A stretch of DNA of 64,000 nt from SG8-41 sp036555615 (GCA_036555615.1 DATBKZ010000059.1:62001-126000), one strand, 5' to 3'; counted from the stretch's first letter, positions 27,555 to 36,370 are shown. Numbers and translations are program-made. The notes: a model not told the origin generated them from the sequence alone.

Positions 27555-29752
27555 GCGCAGCGCATCCGCCCGGCAGGCCGGCGCTCTCGAGCGCCATCGT
27601 GCGCTATTTGCTGATCCTGTGCGTGGGATTGGTGGCGGTCGCGCTCTACCTGGTTGCGACCTCGAGCGCCAACCCGGCGTCATTTGCCGAGCGTTATCCG
27701 CTGTTGCTGGCGTTGAACGGCGCGGTCGCGCTCATGCTGACGGCGCTGGTTGTCTACCAGCTCGTCACGCTGAGGCGCAAGCTGAAGGCGGGCGTGTTCG
27801 GGTCGCGGTTGACGCTGCGCCTGGTGCTGCTCTTCGCCCTGATGGCCGTGCTGCCGGGAGCGCTCATCTACGGCATGTCGGTGCAGTTTCTCTCGCGCTC
27901 GATCGAATCTTGGTTTGCCGTGCGCCTCGACAAGGCGCTCGACAGCGGTCTCAACCTCGGCCGCGGGATGCTCGACAGCGCGTTGAAGGAGCTCACCGGC
28001 AAGGCGAACGCGATGGCGCTCGCGCTGTCGCAGAACCTGCCCGCGGAGCAAATAGCCGCGTTGAGCGCCTTGCGCGAGCAGGCGGGCGTGCAGGAGGCGA
28101 CGTTGTTCAGCGAGCGCGGCAAGGTGGTCGGATACTCCGGCCCGGGCCGCAGGGGACTGCTGCCGGAGCTCCCTGGTGGCGCCGCGCGCAAGCAGCTCTA
28201 CTCGGAGGACGGCTACAGCGTGGTCGAGGCAATACCCGATCGGGGCCTCTTTCTTCGCGCGCTGGCGCCAGTGCGCGGTCCCGCCGACGACCGGCACGTC
28301 CTGCAGTTGCTGCATCCGGTACCCAAGCAGCTTGGCCAGGACGCAGAAGCGGTGCAATCGGGGTATCGTGAATACCAGGAGCTGACCCTCTCGCGCAGAG
28401 GGCTCAAGCGGCTCTATGGGGTCACGCTCACGCTCACATTGCTGCTCGCTCTTCTCTCTGCCGCCGCGCTCGCGTTCGTGCTGTCAGACCGGCTGTCGGC
28501 GCCGATCGGGGCGCTGGTCGAAGGCACGCGCGCGGTGGCAAGCGGAGATTTTAGCCAGCGTGCCGCGGTCGTCTCGAGAGACGAGATCGGCACGCTCACG
28601 CAGTCATTCAACCGGATGACGCTGCAGCTTGCCGAAGCGAGCGCGCAGGCGGAGCGCCATCAGGCGGCCCTGACCCAGGCCAAGGCGTACCTCGAGAGCC
28701 TGCTCGCCAATCTCTCCGCCGGCGTGCTGGCGTTCGACGAGGAGCTGAATCTCCGTGCGGCAAATCGCAGCGCGGATGCCCTGCTCGGGATCGAATTCGC
28801 GCCACTCCTCGGCACCGCGCCGCGAGCCTGGGCGGCGATGGCGCCCGGCATCGGGGAGCTCGCCCAGGAAATTGAAGCGGCATTCGCGCGCGCCGGAAAT
28901 GCGGAATGGGAGCAGCAGGTGGAGCGCTCCCTGCACAGCCGCATGCAGCTGCTGCTGCTGCGCGGCACGCGCCTGCCGGCCGGCTCGGAAGGCGGCTGCG
29001 TGGTGGTGTTCGACGACATCACCCATCTCGCGGAGGCACAGCGCGCCGCGGCGTGGGCGGAGGTGGCGCGGCGCCTGGCGCACGAGATCCGCAACCCCCT
29101 GACGCCCATCCAGCTTTCCGCGGAGCGCCTCCAGTCGAAGCTCGAGGGCAAGCTCGCGCAGAGCGACGCGGAGGTGCTGGTGCGCTCCACGCAGACGATC
29201 GTCAACCAGGTCGCGGCGCTGAAGAACATGGTGGATGCGTTCAGCCTGTATGCGCGCACGCCTGAGCCGTCCGTGCGCGAGCTCGATCTGAACGCGCTCA
29301 CCCGCGAGGTGTTGACGCTCTACGAATCCTCGCTCGGGCGCGTGGTGCGGCTCGAGCTTGCCGCGGGGCTGCCGCCGGTGATGGGGGATGCTGCGCAACT
29401 GCGGCAGGTGATACATAATCTTCTGCAGAACTCGCAGGACGCGCTCGCTGACACGACCACGCCGCAGGTAATGGTGGCGACGAGTCTGGGGGGCGGGATG
29501 GTGCGGCTGACGGTCACCGACAACGGCTGCGGCGTTCCGGAGCACGTGCTCCGGCGCGCATTCGAGCCTTACGTGACGACCAAGCCCAAGGGCACCGGGC
29601 TGGGGCTCGCAATCGTGAAGAAGATCGTGGAGGAGCACGGCGGCACGGCTGCGATCGCCAACGTCGCGCCGCGCGGCGCGCGCGTCACGATCCAGCTGCC
29701 AGCCGCGGCCCAGGACACGGCGCGCCGCGTTGCGGCGCGCGCGCGGGTGTAG
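27551..29752 (+). CDS. ntrY: NtrY-like membrane sensor histidine kinase
   Basis: Inner-membrane two-component sensor. Membrane helices lie near residues 17-38, 52-72, 88-112 and 295-320. A HAMP domain follows (SDRLSAPIGALVEGTRAVAS), then a PAS-like region and the kinase core. The phospho-acceptor histidine is in RLAHEIRNPLTPIQL. The ATPase lobe shows the N box LLQNSQDAL, the G1 box VTDNGCGVP and the G2 box KGTGLGLAIVKKI. Length 733. It starts in an ATGA overlap with the DUF4390 gene and precedes its regulator by 24 bases. Confidence 0.95.
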   Translation: MSAAHPPGRPALSSAIVRYLLILCVGLVAVALYLVATSSANPASFAERYPLLLALNGAVALMLTALVVYQLVTLRRKLKAGVFGSRLTLRLVLLFALMAVLPGALIYGMSVQFLSRSIESWFAVRLDKALDSGLNLGRGMLDSALKELTGKANAMALALSQNLPAEQIAALSALREQAGVQEATLFSERGKVVGYSGPGRRGLLPELPGGAARKQLYSEDGYSVVEAIPDRGLFLRALAPVRGPADDRHVLQLLHPVPKQLGQDAEAVQSGYREYQELTLSRRGLKRLYGVTLTLTLLLALLSAAALAFVLSDRLSAPIGALVEGTRAVASGDFSQRAAVVSRDEIGTLTQSFNRMTLQLAEASAQAERHQAALTQAKAYLESLLANLSAGVLAFDEELNLRAANRSADALLGIEFAPLLGTAPRAWAAMAPGIGELAQEIEAAFARAGNAEWEQQVERSLHSRMQLLLLRGTRLPAGSEGGCVVVFDDITHLAEAQRAAAWAEVARRLAHEIRNPLTPIQLSAERLQSKLEGKLAQSDAEVLVRSTQTIVNQVAALKNMVDAFSLYARTPEPSVRELDLNALTREVLTLYESSLGRVVRLELAAGLPPVMGDAAQLRQVIHNLLQNSQDALADTTTPQVMVATSLGGGMVRLTVTDNGCGVPEHVLRRAFEPYVTTKPKGTGLGLAIVKKIVEEHGGTAAIANVAPRGARVTIQLPAAAQDTARRVAARARV

Positions 29753-29776
29753 AATCAGGCAGGCTTTTTTCCTCTT

Positions 29777-31039
29777 ATGCAACACATCCTGGTCGTAGAC
29801 GACGAGATCGGCATCCGCGAGCTGCTGTCGGAGATCCTGAGCGACGAAGGCTATCAGGTGCGGCTTGCGCAGAACGCTGCCGACGCGCGCGCCTTCCGCA
29901 GCCAGGCGCGTCCTGACCTCGTGCTGCTCGACATCTGGATGCCCGACACCGACGGCATCACGCTGCTCAAGGAGTGGGCGGCTGCGGGCCTGCTCACCAT
30001 GCCGGTAGTGATGATGTCCGGCCACGGCACGATCGACACGGCGGTCGAGGCGACGCGCATCGGCGCCTATGATTTTCTCGAGAAGCCGATCGCATTGCAG
30101 AAACTGCTTGCGACGGTGGGCCGCGCGCTGAAGCACGGCGGCGAGCAAACCCAGGCGGCGCTGTCGCTGGCGAGCTTCGGGCGCGCGCCCCTCGTGGTCG
30201 AGTTCAAGCAACGCCTGGAGCGGGTCATGAGCTCGCGCGCGCCGCTGCTGCTCACCGGCGAGCCGGGCTGCGGGCTCGAGGTCGCCGCGCACTTTCTGCA
30301 CCCGCGCAACGCGCCCTGGGTGGCGCCGGAGAATCACGCTCAACTTGCCGAGGCGCCGCTCGAGCTGCTCAACCAGGCGCGGGAGGGAACATTGTTCCTG
30401 CGCGAGGTAACGGACCTCTCGCGGGTCGAGCAGAAGGGTCTGCTCCTCGCGCTGTCCAAGCTCGAGCGCTACAACGTGCGCGTGATCAGCGGCGCGTCCC
30501 GTGATATTGCCGAGCTCGTGGCGCACGGCGCCTTCGATAGCCGCCTCTACAGCCTGCTCGCGGCGACGACCATCCGCGTGCCGAGCCTGCGCGAGCACCG
30601 CGAGGACGTTCCGGACATCGCCAACCTGATGCTCTCGCGCCTGGTCGAGGCCCGGGAAGCGCCGTCGCGCCAGTTCACGACCGGCGCGCTCAATGCGCTG
30701 CGCAATTACGACTGGCCGGGCAACCTCGCGCAGCTCGAGAGCACGGTACGCACGCTCGCGCTCACCTGCGCGGGCGAGCAGATCGCGCTCGAGGATGTCA
30801 ACCACGCCCTGCCCGCGCGCGGCGCCGCGCCGCGGCCCGGGCACGAGCTGCCGCTCGATCTGCCGTTGCGCGACGCCCGCGACGCCTTCGAGCGCGCCTA
30901 TTTCGAGTACCACATCGCGCGCGAGGGCGGCAATATCTCGCGCGTGGCGGATACCGTCGGGCTCGAACGCACGCATCTCTACCGCAAGCTGAAGCAGCTC
31001 GGGATCCGCCTCGCCCGCAGGAACGGCAACGGGGAATAG
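29777..31039 (+). CDS. ntrX: NtrX-like response regulator with degenerate AAA+ domain
   Basis: Partner of the upstream kinase. The receiver domain (1-120) is intact with phospho-acceptor Asp52 in LVLLDIWMPDTDG. The middle domain aligns to sigma54-activator AAA+ modules but is eroded. The Walker A position reads GEPGCGLE (161-168) with Leu instead of Lys; the Walker B position reads GTLFLREV with Arg replacing Asp; no GAFTGA loop can be found. The C-terminal Fis-type helix-turn-helix (NISRVADTVGLERTHLYRKL) is intact. It therefore probably binds DNA in a phosphorylation-dependent way without acting as an ATP-driven sigma54 activator. The functional inference is mine. Confidence 0.9.
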   Translation: MQHILVVDDEIGIRELLSEILSDEGYQVRLAQNAADARAFRSQARPDLVLLDIWMPDTDGITLLKEWAAAGLLTMPVVMMSGHGTIDTAVEATRIGAYDFLEKPIALQKLLATVGRALKHGGEQTQAALSLASFGRAPLVVEFKQRLERVMSSRAPLLLTGEPGCGLEVAAHFLHPRNAPWVAPENHAQLAEAPLELLNQAREGTLFLREVTDLSRVEQKGLLLALSKLERYNVRVISGASRDIAELVAHGAFDSRLYSLLAATTIRVPSLREHREDVPDIANLMLSRLVEAREAPSRQFTTGALNALRNYDWPGNLAQLESTVRTLALTCAGEQIALEDVNHALPARGAAPRPGHELPLDLPLRDARDAFERAYFEYHIAREGGNISRVADTVGLERTHLYRKLKQLGIRLARRNGNGE

Positions 31040-31309
31040 CACAGCGGAGGGCGGAGCAGGGGCCGGGGAGCGGAAGAGGGGCCCCGGAGATTTTCGGGGA
31101 TCTGACCTCGCAGGCGATCGTGGGCGGCGATCCATTACGTCTGACTCCGGGCGCATCCCCAAACCATCTTGGGGCCCCTGCTCTACGTCGTCAGCCGCCC
31201 CAATTTGTTGGGGATGCGACCCCGGAGATAGGCAAGCGACCGACGCGCGGAACGAGAGGGCTTCGACTGCGGGTTCGGAGGTCACGGCCCGTCGGCCGCT
31301 GCGCTGGCG
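31040..31309. repeat. intergenic region with several inverted repeats
   Basis: This 270-base gap after ntrX contains no gene. It holds an 11-base inverted repeat GAGCAGGGGCC (31054-31064) / GGCCCCTGCTC (31173-31183), a perfect hairpin CCCCAA-tttg-TTGGGG (31198-31213), and a GGGGATCTGACCTC stretch resembling dispersed GGGTCTGACCCC-type repeats of Betaproteobacteria. It may terminate transcription between the convergent ntrX and adk genes, but no U-run follows a stem. Confidence 0.5.
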
Positions 31310-31987
31310 TCAGGTCACTGCCACCCGCCGATGGGCGCCCAGCAACTTGAACAGCCGGTCGCGGACTGCCTCGACCGGACCCTCCGCGGATATCCGGAAG
31401 TAGCGCGGCGCACCGGGCTCGCACCCCGTGATGCGGGCCGCGTAGTACTCGGCCAAGGCCGGAGCGTGTTCGTTGTGGATATCGAGTCGCCGCGCCGCCG
31501 CATCCGCCCGATCATCGGCCCTTTGCACGAGCGCGTCCCCGGTAATATCGTCCTTGCCGGAAACCTTGGGTGGATTGAACACCGCGTGATAAGTGCGTCC
31601 GGAAGCGGGATGCACCAGGCGCCCGCTGCTGCGTCTGAGCAGCTCCTGCGGCGGGAGATGAAACTCCACGACTGCCTCGATCTCGATGCCGGCGGCGGCG
31701 AGCGCCCGCGCTTGGGCTACGGTGCGCGGATAACCATCGAGTAGAAACCCTGCGCCACAGTCGGCTTCGCGGATGCGCTGCGCCACCAGCTCGATGATGA
31801 CGCGATCCGGCACCAGGCTGCCGGCATCCATGTGACGCCTGGCCTCGAGACCGAGCGCGGTGCCGGCTCGCACCGCCGCGCGCAACATGTCGCCCGTCGA
31901 AATATGGGGGATGCCATAACGTCGGGAGATGAAGCCGGCCTGCGTGCCCTTGCCCACGCCGGGAGGCCCTAACAGGATCATCCGCAT
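31310..31987 (-). CDS. adk: adenylate kinase
   Basis: Interconverts ATP plus AMP with two ADP. The P-loop GPPGVGKGTQ lies near the N-terminus, the AMP site DGYPRTVAQA follows, and the LID region shows GRLVHPASGRTYHAVFNPP and a segment beginning KVSGKDDITG. The zinc-cysteine LID variant is absent. The start is ATG 31987, giving 225 residues; an upstream open frame is not supported. It lies beside a CBS protein and cbbR, an unusual place for the housekeeping gene. It could be the sole copy or a paralogue serving the CO2-fixation locus. Confidence 0.92.
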   Translation of the reverse strand: MRMILLGPPGVGKGTQAGFISRRYGIPHISTGDMLRAAVRAGTALGLEARRHMDAGSLVPDRVIIELVAQRIREADCGAGFLLDGYPRTVAQARALAAAGIEIEAVVEFHLPPQELLRRSSGRLVHPASGRTYHAVFNPPKVSGKDDITGDALVQRADDRADAAARRLDIHNEHAPALAEYYAARITGCEPGAPRYFRISAEGPVEAVRDRLFKLLGAHRRVAVT

Positions 31988-32066
31988 GATTGCCCTTTGC
32001 TCATGAGCGGCATCGCGAGCTGGCGAGATCCGGAGAGCGGCCGTCGCCACGCGCCCGGGTAACGCT

Positions 32067-32663
32067 TCAGGCTGCCAGTGCCGATCTGATTTCCGCAAAC
32101 GTCCGCGCGCGTTCCACCGTGGGAACCGCCGCGCCGAGCTGGCGCGCGATCTGAGTGGCCGAGAACAGGCCACGCACTGTCTCCATTCCCCGCGCGTCGC
32201 GGTCGACGGCCATCGCGTGCTGTCGCCCCGCTGCCGTGAGCGTCGCCACGATGTGCCCGACCCTGGCGCTGGCGACGTCGGCCATGTCGAGAACCTCCAG
32301 CCGCTCCTGGGGCGTCATGATGTCGCTCACCAGTATGTCCCCATGCCGGCAGCCGCGTTCAGCCACCACCTTCATCGGTTTCTCGCCCAGGATATCGGTA
32401 GCCGTGAGCAGGCCGACAACCCGCCGCTCCGGGTCCAGGACGAGCAGCAAGCGCACGCCGCGCTGGATCATCTGTTTGTGCGCTTCGTCGACGGTATCGT
32501 CCGGCCGAATCACCACCGCGCTCACCTGCTTGAGATCGGTCATCACTTCGCTTGCGGGGTGCTCGAGGCTGACTCGCTCCGGCAGCACCTGCATCGGGCT
32601 GAAAAACGACGCGCCCGGTCTGAGCAGCTTCGCGGGCAATGGCGGGTAGATTCCTCGTACCAT
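32067..32663 (-). CDS. tandem CBS-domain protein
   Basis: A 198-residue soluble protein with two CBS motifs. The first runs from VMTDLKQVSAVVIRPDDTVD to LLTATDILGEKPM. The second begins VSDIMTPQERLEVLDMADV and ends GLFSATQIARQLG. CBS pairs usually sense adenine nucleotides. The start is ATG 32663, preceded by a strong GGAGGAAA ribosome-binding site; the frame extends 21 codons further without support. It lies 79 bases upstream of adk on the same strand. No enzymatic domain is attached, so it is probably a small regulator. Target unknown. Confidence 0.88.
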   Translation of the reverse strand: MVRGIYPPLPAKLLRPGASFFSPMQVLPERVSLEHPASEVMTDLKQVSAVVIRPDDTVDEAHKQMIQRGVRLLLVLDPERRVVGLLTATDILGEKPMKVVAERGCRHGDILVSDIMTPQERLEVLDMADVASARVGHIVATLTAAGRQHAMAVDRDARGMETVRGLFSATQIARQLGAAVPTVERARTFAEIRSALAA

Positions 32664-32915
32664 GACGGTTTCCTCCAGTCTTCTGTGGCGGCTCCGGGGC
32701 AAATTGTCCGGACTCCAGCGCGCCACGACGTGGCAAGGATTCTGGGCGGAAGTCCCGGGCGATGGCCAACGAAATCTCTTGATACCCGAATAAGCAAACC
32801 TGATTCGCGACCGGGACGCGACGCAGCATGCGTCTCAATACGGCATCGTCTTGCAGACGCTCTTCGGCCTATTCTTGTACGCGCTCGCCGGCTCGTGCCT
32901 CCTGGCCGGCGGGCC

Positions 32916-33884
32916 TTAATGGTGCGACGCGTCGCGATGGGCGGCGCCAGGGTGAGGCCGTGCTCGCTTCGGCGGCACGCTGCCGCGCGAGGGTGCAGCG
33001 TTGGTCTGCGCAAGCAGGAATTCCCGGAAGGCGCTTGCTACCGGTGGCAGCCGCTTGTCCTTTCGGTGCACGACGAACCAGTCCCGCATGACCGGCATCC
33101 CCACGACGTCGAGGGCGACGAGATGCCCGGTCTGGCGCTCCAGCTCCACGGTATTGAGCGAGAGAAAGGCAAGCCCCATTCCGGCCATTGCCGCCTGCTT
33201 GATGGTCTCGTCGCTGCTGATCTCCATTGTCGCGTTCACGCTCATGCCGTGATCCCGGAAGACGCGCTCCATGAGCCGGCGCGTGCCGGAGCCCGGCTCG
33301 CGGATGAGGAAGTTCTCGCCTGCGAGACGCCGCCACGAGATGCGGCGCGAGCGCGCCAGAGGATGGCCGGGAGGCGCGATGATCGCATGGGGATTGCGGG
33401 CAAACGCCTCGGCGACGATGTCCAGACCTTCCGGTGGGTGCCCCATGATCGCGAGATCGGTCTCGTTGTCCATCAATCGCTGCAGCAACGTGGCGCGGTT
33501 GCATACCGTGAGCTTCAGCTTCACGCCCGGATACGGCGCGCAGAAGCGGGCCAGATACCTGGGTGCGAAGTACTTCGCCGTGCTGATGAGCGTGATGTCC
33601 AGCGTTCCCTGATTGACGCCCTTCAGGGCGGCCAGGGTCTGCGACGTCTCCTCGATCTGGCGCTGGATAACCTGGGTCTGGTGAAGCAGCGCGTGACCGG
33701 CCTCGGTCAGGAACAGGCGCCTGCCCACCTGCTCGAACAGCGACAGGCCGGCCTGCCCCTCGAGCTGCTTGACCTGCATCGACACCGCAGGCTGCGTGAG
33801 ATGGAGCTCGCGCGCCGCGCGCGAGAAGCTCAGGTGGCGCGCGACCGCGTCGAATACCTGGAGTTGACGCAGGGTGAAATGCAC
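32916..33884 (-). CDS. cbbR: LysR-type regulator of the CO2-fixation operon
   Basis: The N-terminal winged helix-turn-helix (MHFTLRQLQVFDAVARHLSF, then TQPAVSMQVKQLE) is the LysR family signature. The rest is a periplasmic-binding-protein-like sensor domain. It is divergently transcribed from the RuBisCO gene across a 115-base gap, the standard position of CbbR, and its length (322) fits. CbbR proteins respond to metabolites of the Calvin cycle; the ligand here cannot be read from sequence. Confidence 0.94.
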   Translation of the reverse strand: MHFTLRQLQVFDAVARHLSFSRAARELHLTQPAVSMQVKQLEGQAGLSLFEQVGRRLFLTEAGHALLHQTQVIQRQIEETSQTLAALKGVNQGTLDITLISTAKYFAPRYLARFCAPYPGVKLKLTVCNRATLLQRLMDNETDLAIMGHPPEGLDIVAEAFARNPHAIIAPPGHPLARSRRISWRRLAGENFLIREPGSGTRRLMERVFRDHGMSVNATMEISSDETIKQAAMAGMGLAFLSLNTVELERQTGHLVALDVVGMPVMRDWFVVHRKDKRLPPVASAFREFLLAQTNAAPSRGSVPPKRARPHPGAAHRDASHH

Positions 33885-33999
33885 CGGCCGCTCCTTCTAT
33901 GCATAAGCAGAACCTGATGCTAATCCTAACAAAAAATGATTTTAGTTTATAGCGGTCAGCCGCTAACATGCGGCATCGACCCGTTTTCCGGAGAATTTG
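33885..33999. promoter_or_regulatory. cbbR-cbbM divergent control region
   Basis: The gap between cbbR and cbbM is strongly AT-rich at 33921-33951, containing CTAATCCTAAC and TTTTAGTTTATAG. Together they form an imperfect CTAA...TTAG dyad compatible with LysR-type T-N11-A operators. A perfect 5-bp hairpin AGCGG-TCAG-CCGCT (33951-33964) follows in the leader. A GGAG ribosome-binding site precedes the cbbM ATG at 34000. No good -35 element is seen, consistent with activator-dependent transcription. Confidence 0.6.
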
Positions 34000-35391
34000 A
34001 TGGACCAATCGAAGCGTTACGCCAACCTCGGCTTGAAGGAACGCGACCTCATCGCCGCCGGCGGCCACGTGCTGTGCGCCTACATCATGAAGCCCCGCGC
34101 CGGCTTCGAGCCGTTGCCCGCGGCCGCGCACTTCGCGGCCGAATCCTCCACGGGCACCAACGTCGAGGTGTCGACGACCGACGACTTCACCCGGGGCGTC
34201 GACGCGCTGGTTTACGAATGCTCGGCAGTGGGCGGCGGCGACTTTCGGGTCAAGATTGCCTATCCCATCGAGCTGTTCGACCGCAACATCCGCGACGGGC
34301 GGGCGATGATCGCCTCGTTCCTGACGCTTGCGGTCGGCAACAACCAGGGCATGGGCGATGTGGAGTACGCCAAGATGCACGATTTCTACATGCCGCCCAG
34401 GCTGCTCGCGCTGTTCGACGGCCCCGCGGCCAACATTTCCGACCTGTGGCGGGTGATGGGCCGGCCGGTGGTGGACGGCGGCCTCATCGTCGGCACCATC
34501 ATCAAGCCCAAGCTCGGCCTGCGCCCGAAGCCGTTCGCCGAGGCGTGCCACGAGTTCTGGCTCGGCGGGGATTTCATCAAGAACGACGAGCCGCAAGGCA
34601 ACCAGGTCTTCGCGCCGATGAAGCAGGTGATGCCGCTGGTGGCCGATGCCATGAAGCGCGCGCAGGACGCGACCGGCGAGGTCAAGCTGTTCTCCGCGAA
34701 CATCACGGCGGACGATCCCTTCGAAATGATCGCGCGCGGCGAGTACATCCTGGAGACGTTCGGCGAGGACGCGAGCCACGTTGCTTTCCTGGTCGACGGT
34801 TTCGTCGCCGGCGCGACGGCGGTCACCACGGCGCGGCGCACGTTTCCAAATCAGTTTCTGCACTACCACCGCGCGGGCCACGGCGCCGTGACCAGTCCGC
34901 AGAGCCGGCGCGGCTATACCACGTTCGTGCACTGCAAGATGGCGCGCCTGCAAGGCGCTTCCGGTATCCACACCGGCACCATGAGCTACGGCAAGATGGA
35001 GGGTGACCCGGCGGACCGTGCCATCGCCTACATGCTCGAGCGCGATGTGGCCGATGGCCCGCACTATCGCCAGCAGTGGCTGGGCATGAAAGCAACGACG
35101 GCGATCATCTCGGGCGGGATGAACGCGCTGCGTATGCCCGGTTTCTTCTCCAACCTCGGCCACGCCAACGTGATCCAGACCGCTGGCGGCGGCGCCTTCG
35201 GGCACGTCGACGGGGCGGCTGCCGGAGCCCGCAGCCTGCGCCAGGCCTATGACGCCTGGAAGCAGGGGATCGACCTCGTCGAATACGCAAGGGGACACCG
35301 CGAGCTCGCCGGCGCATTCGAGTCGTTTCCGTGGGACGCCGACCGGCTCTATACCGGCTGGCGCCAGAAGCTCGCCAAGCGCGCGGCATGA
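34000..35391 (+). CDS. cbbM: ribulose-1,5-bisphosphate carboxylase/oxygenase, form II
   Basis: CO2-fixing enzyme of the Calvin-Benson-Bassham cycle; form II needs no small subunit and acts as a homodimer or its multimers. The 463-residue product begins MDQSKRYANLGLKERDL. Catalytic Lys169 lies in GTIIKPKLGL. The carbamylated Lys194 with metal ligands Asp196 and Glu197 lies in GGDFIKNDEPQG. From memory the sequence resembles the Rhodospirillum rubrum form II enzyme more than the Thiobacillus type. I place the start at ATG 34000; a TTG just upstream adds one residue. No cbbQ or cbbO follows it. Confidence 0.98.
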   Translation: MDQSKRYANLGLKERDLIAAGGHVLCAYIMKPRAGFEPLPAAAHFAAESSTGTNVEVSTTDDFTRGVDALVYECSAVGGGDFRVKIAYPIELFDRNIRDGRAMIASFLTLAVGNNQGMGDVEYAKMHDFYMPPRLLALFDGPAANISDLWRVMGRPVVDGGLIVGTIIKPKLGLRPKPFAEACHEFWLGGDFIKNDEPQGNQVFAPMKQVMPLVADAMKRAQDATGEVKLFSANITADDPFEMIARGEYILETFGEDASHVAFLVDGFVAGATAVTTARRTFPNQFLHYHRAGHGAVTSPQSRRGYTTFVHCKMARLQGASGIHTGTMSYGKMEGDPADRAIAYMLERDVADGPHYRQQWLGMKATTAIISGGMNALRMPGFFSNLGHANVIQTAGGGAFGHVDGAAAGARSLRQAYDAWKQGIDLVEYARGHRELAGAFESFPWDADRLYTGWRQKLAKRAA

Positions 35392-35430
35392 CGAACGCCG
35401 CGCGCCGGCGGGCAAGCCGGGCTTATGGCC

Positions 35431-35446
35431 TCACAAAAATTTGTGA
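35431..35446. repeat. perfect 7-bp inverted repeat between cbbM and cbbY
   Basis: TCACAAA-aa-TTTGTGA is an exact dyad 40 bases after the cbbM stop and 70 bases before cbbY. It may be an operator or an mRNA processing hairpin that sets cbbM apart from the rest of the operon. There is no U-tract after it, so a simple terminator is unlikely. Confidence 0.5.
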
Positions 35447-35515
35447 ATAGGAATCGGCGCGGATGAACGCTACAGTTCACGCGTCCCGCACGCTGCGGAT
35501 GGGCTTACGAAAACG

Positions 35516-36361
35516 ATGCGCGATTTCCCGATGGAACGGCTCGAGGCACTGATTTTCGATGTGGATGGAACGCTGGCGGACACCGAGGAGGCGCACCGCC
35601 AGGCGTTCAATCTCGCGTTTCTTGAGTTCGGGCTCGGCTGGGAATGGAGCCCGGCGCTGTATCGCGAGCTGCTCGGCGTCTCGGGTGGCCAGGAGCGCAT
35701 CGCGCATTACATCGATACTCTGCGCTTGCCGGCGGCGGAGAGATCGCGGTTGCACGGGATCGTGCCGCTGCTCCACAGCACCAAGACCCGCATCTACAAG
35801 GAGCTGGTGGAAGGCTTTCGGCTGCCGCTTCGCACCGGCGTGGCGCGCCTGATATGCGAGGCGCGCGAAGCCGGCCTCAAGCTCGCGATCGCTTCGACCA
35901 CGACGCCGGCGAACGTCGATGCGCTGCTCTCGGCAGCGCTCGCGCCGGGGTCCGCGCGCTGGTTTTCCGTGATTGCTTCCGGCGACATCGTGCGGCGCAA
36001 GAAGCCGGAACCGGATATCTATCTGAGCGCCCTGCAGAGCCTGCGCCTGCCCGCCGAGTGCTGCGCGGCTTTCGAGGACTCCGAGAACGGGCTGCGCGCG
36101 GCGCGCGCCGCAGGGCTGTTCACTGTCGTCACGCCCACGCGCTGGACCGCGGGGCAGGATTTCGGCAGGGCGCAGTTGGTGCTGGAAAGCCTCGGCGACC
36201 CCGACCGCCCGCTCGGCATCGAGAGCCAGCGGCGCGTGGGTGCCCCGATGCTTGGCGTTGCCCAGATCGAGAGGTTGCACCGCCTCGCCGCTCGGCCTGC
36301 CTGCCACGCTGCCTTACCGCTTCCGGGTGCGGCAGGCGCAGCCGCGCCCACCGCAGCTTAG
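35516..36361 (+). CDS. cbbY: HAD-family phosphatase CbbY
   Basis: HAD hydrolase; family members remove the RuBisCO inhibitor xylulose-1,5-bisphosphate. Motif I is FDVDGTLADTEEAHRQAFN, motif II SSTTT-like at IASTTTPANV, the motif III lysine is in RRKKPEPDIYL, and motif IV is FEDSENGLRAARAAGL. The main start is 35516; an alternative ATG at 35531 (MERLEALIFDVDG) fits the family equally. The 281-residue product carries a low-complexity Ala/Pro tail of about 40 residues beyond the HAD fold. It lies between cbbM and prk. Confidence 0.93.
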   Translation: MRDFPMERLEALIFDVDGTLADTEEAHRQAFNLAFLEFGLGWEWSPALYRELLGVSGGQERIAHYIDTLRLPAAERSRLHGIVPLLHSTKTRIYKELVEGFRLPLRTGVARLICEAREAGLKLAIASTTTPANVDALLSAALAPGSARWFSVIASGDIVRRKKPEPDIYLSALQSLRLPAECCAAFEDSENGLRAARAAGLFTVVTPTRWTAGQDFGRAQLVLESLGDPDRPLGIESQRRVGAPMLGVAQIERLHRLAARPACHAALPLPGAAGAAAPTAA

Positions 36362-36370
36362 CGCCAGGCC

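Noticed and set aside
28604..31285. An 893-codon minus-strand frame opposite ntrY and ntrX
   Set aside because: It is a compositional shadow of the real plus-strand genes; no start signal or recognisable domain.
32869..35415. An 848-codon minus-strand frame spanning cbbR and opposite cbbM
   Set aside because: It overlaps cbbR in another frame and is antisense to RuBisCO; composition is typical of shadow frames.
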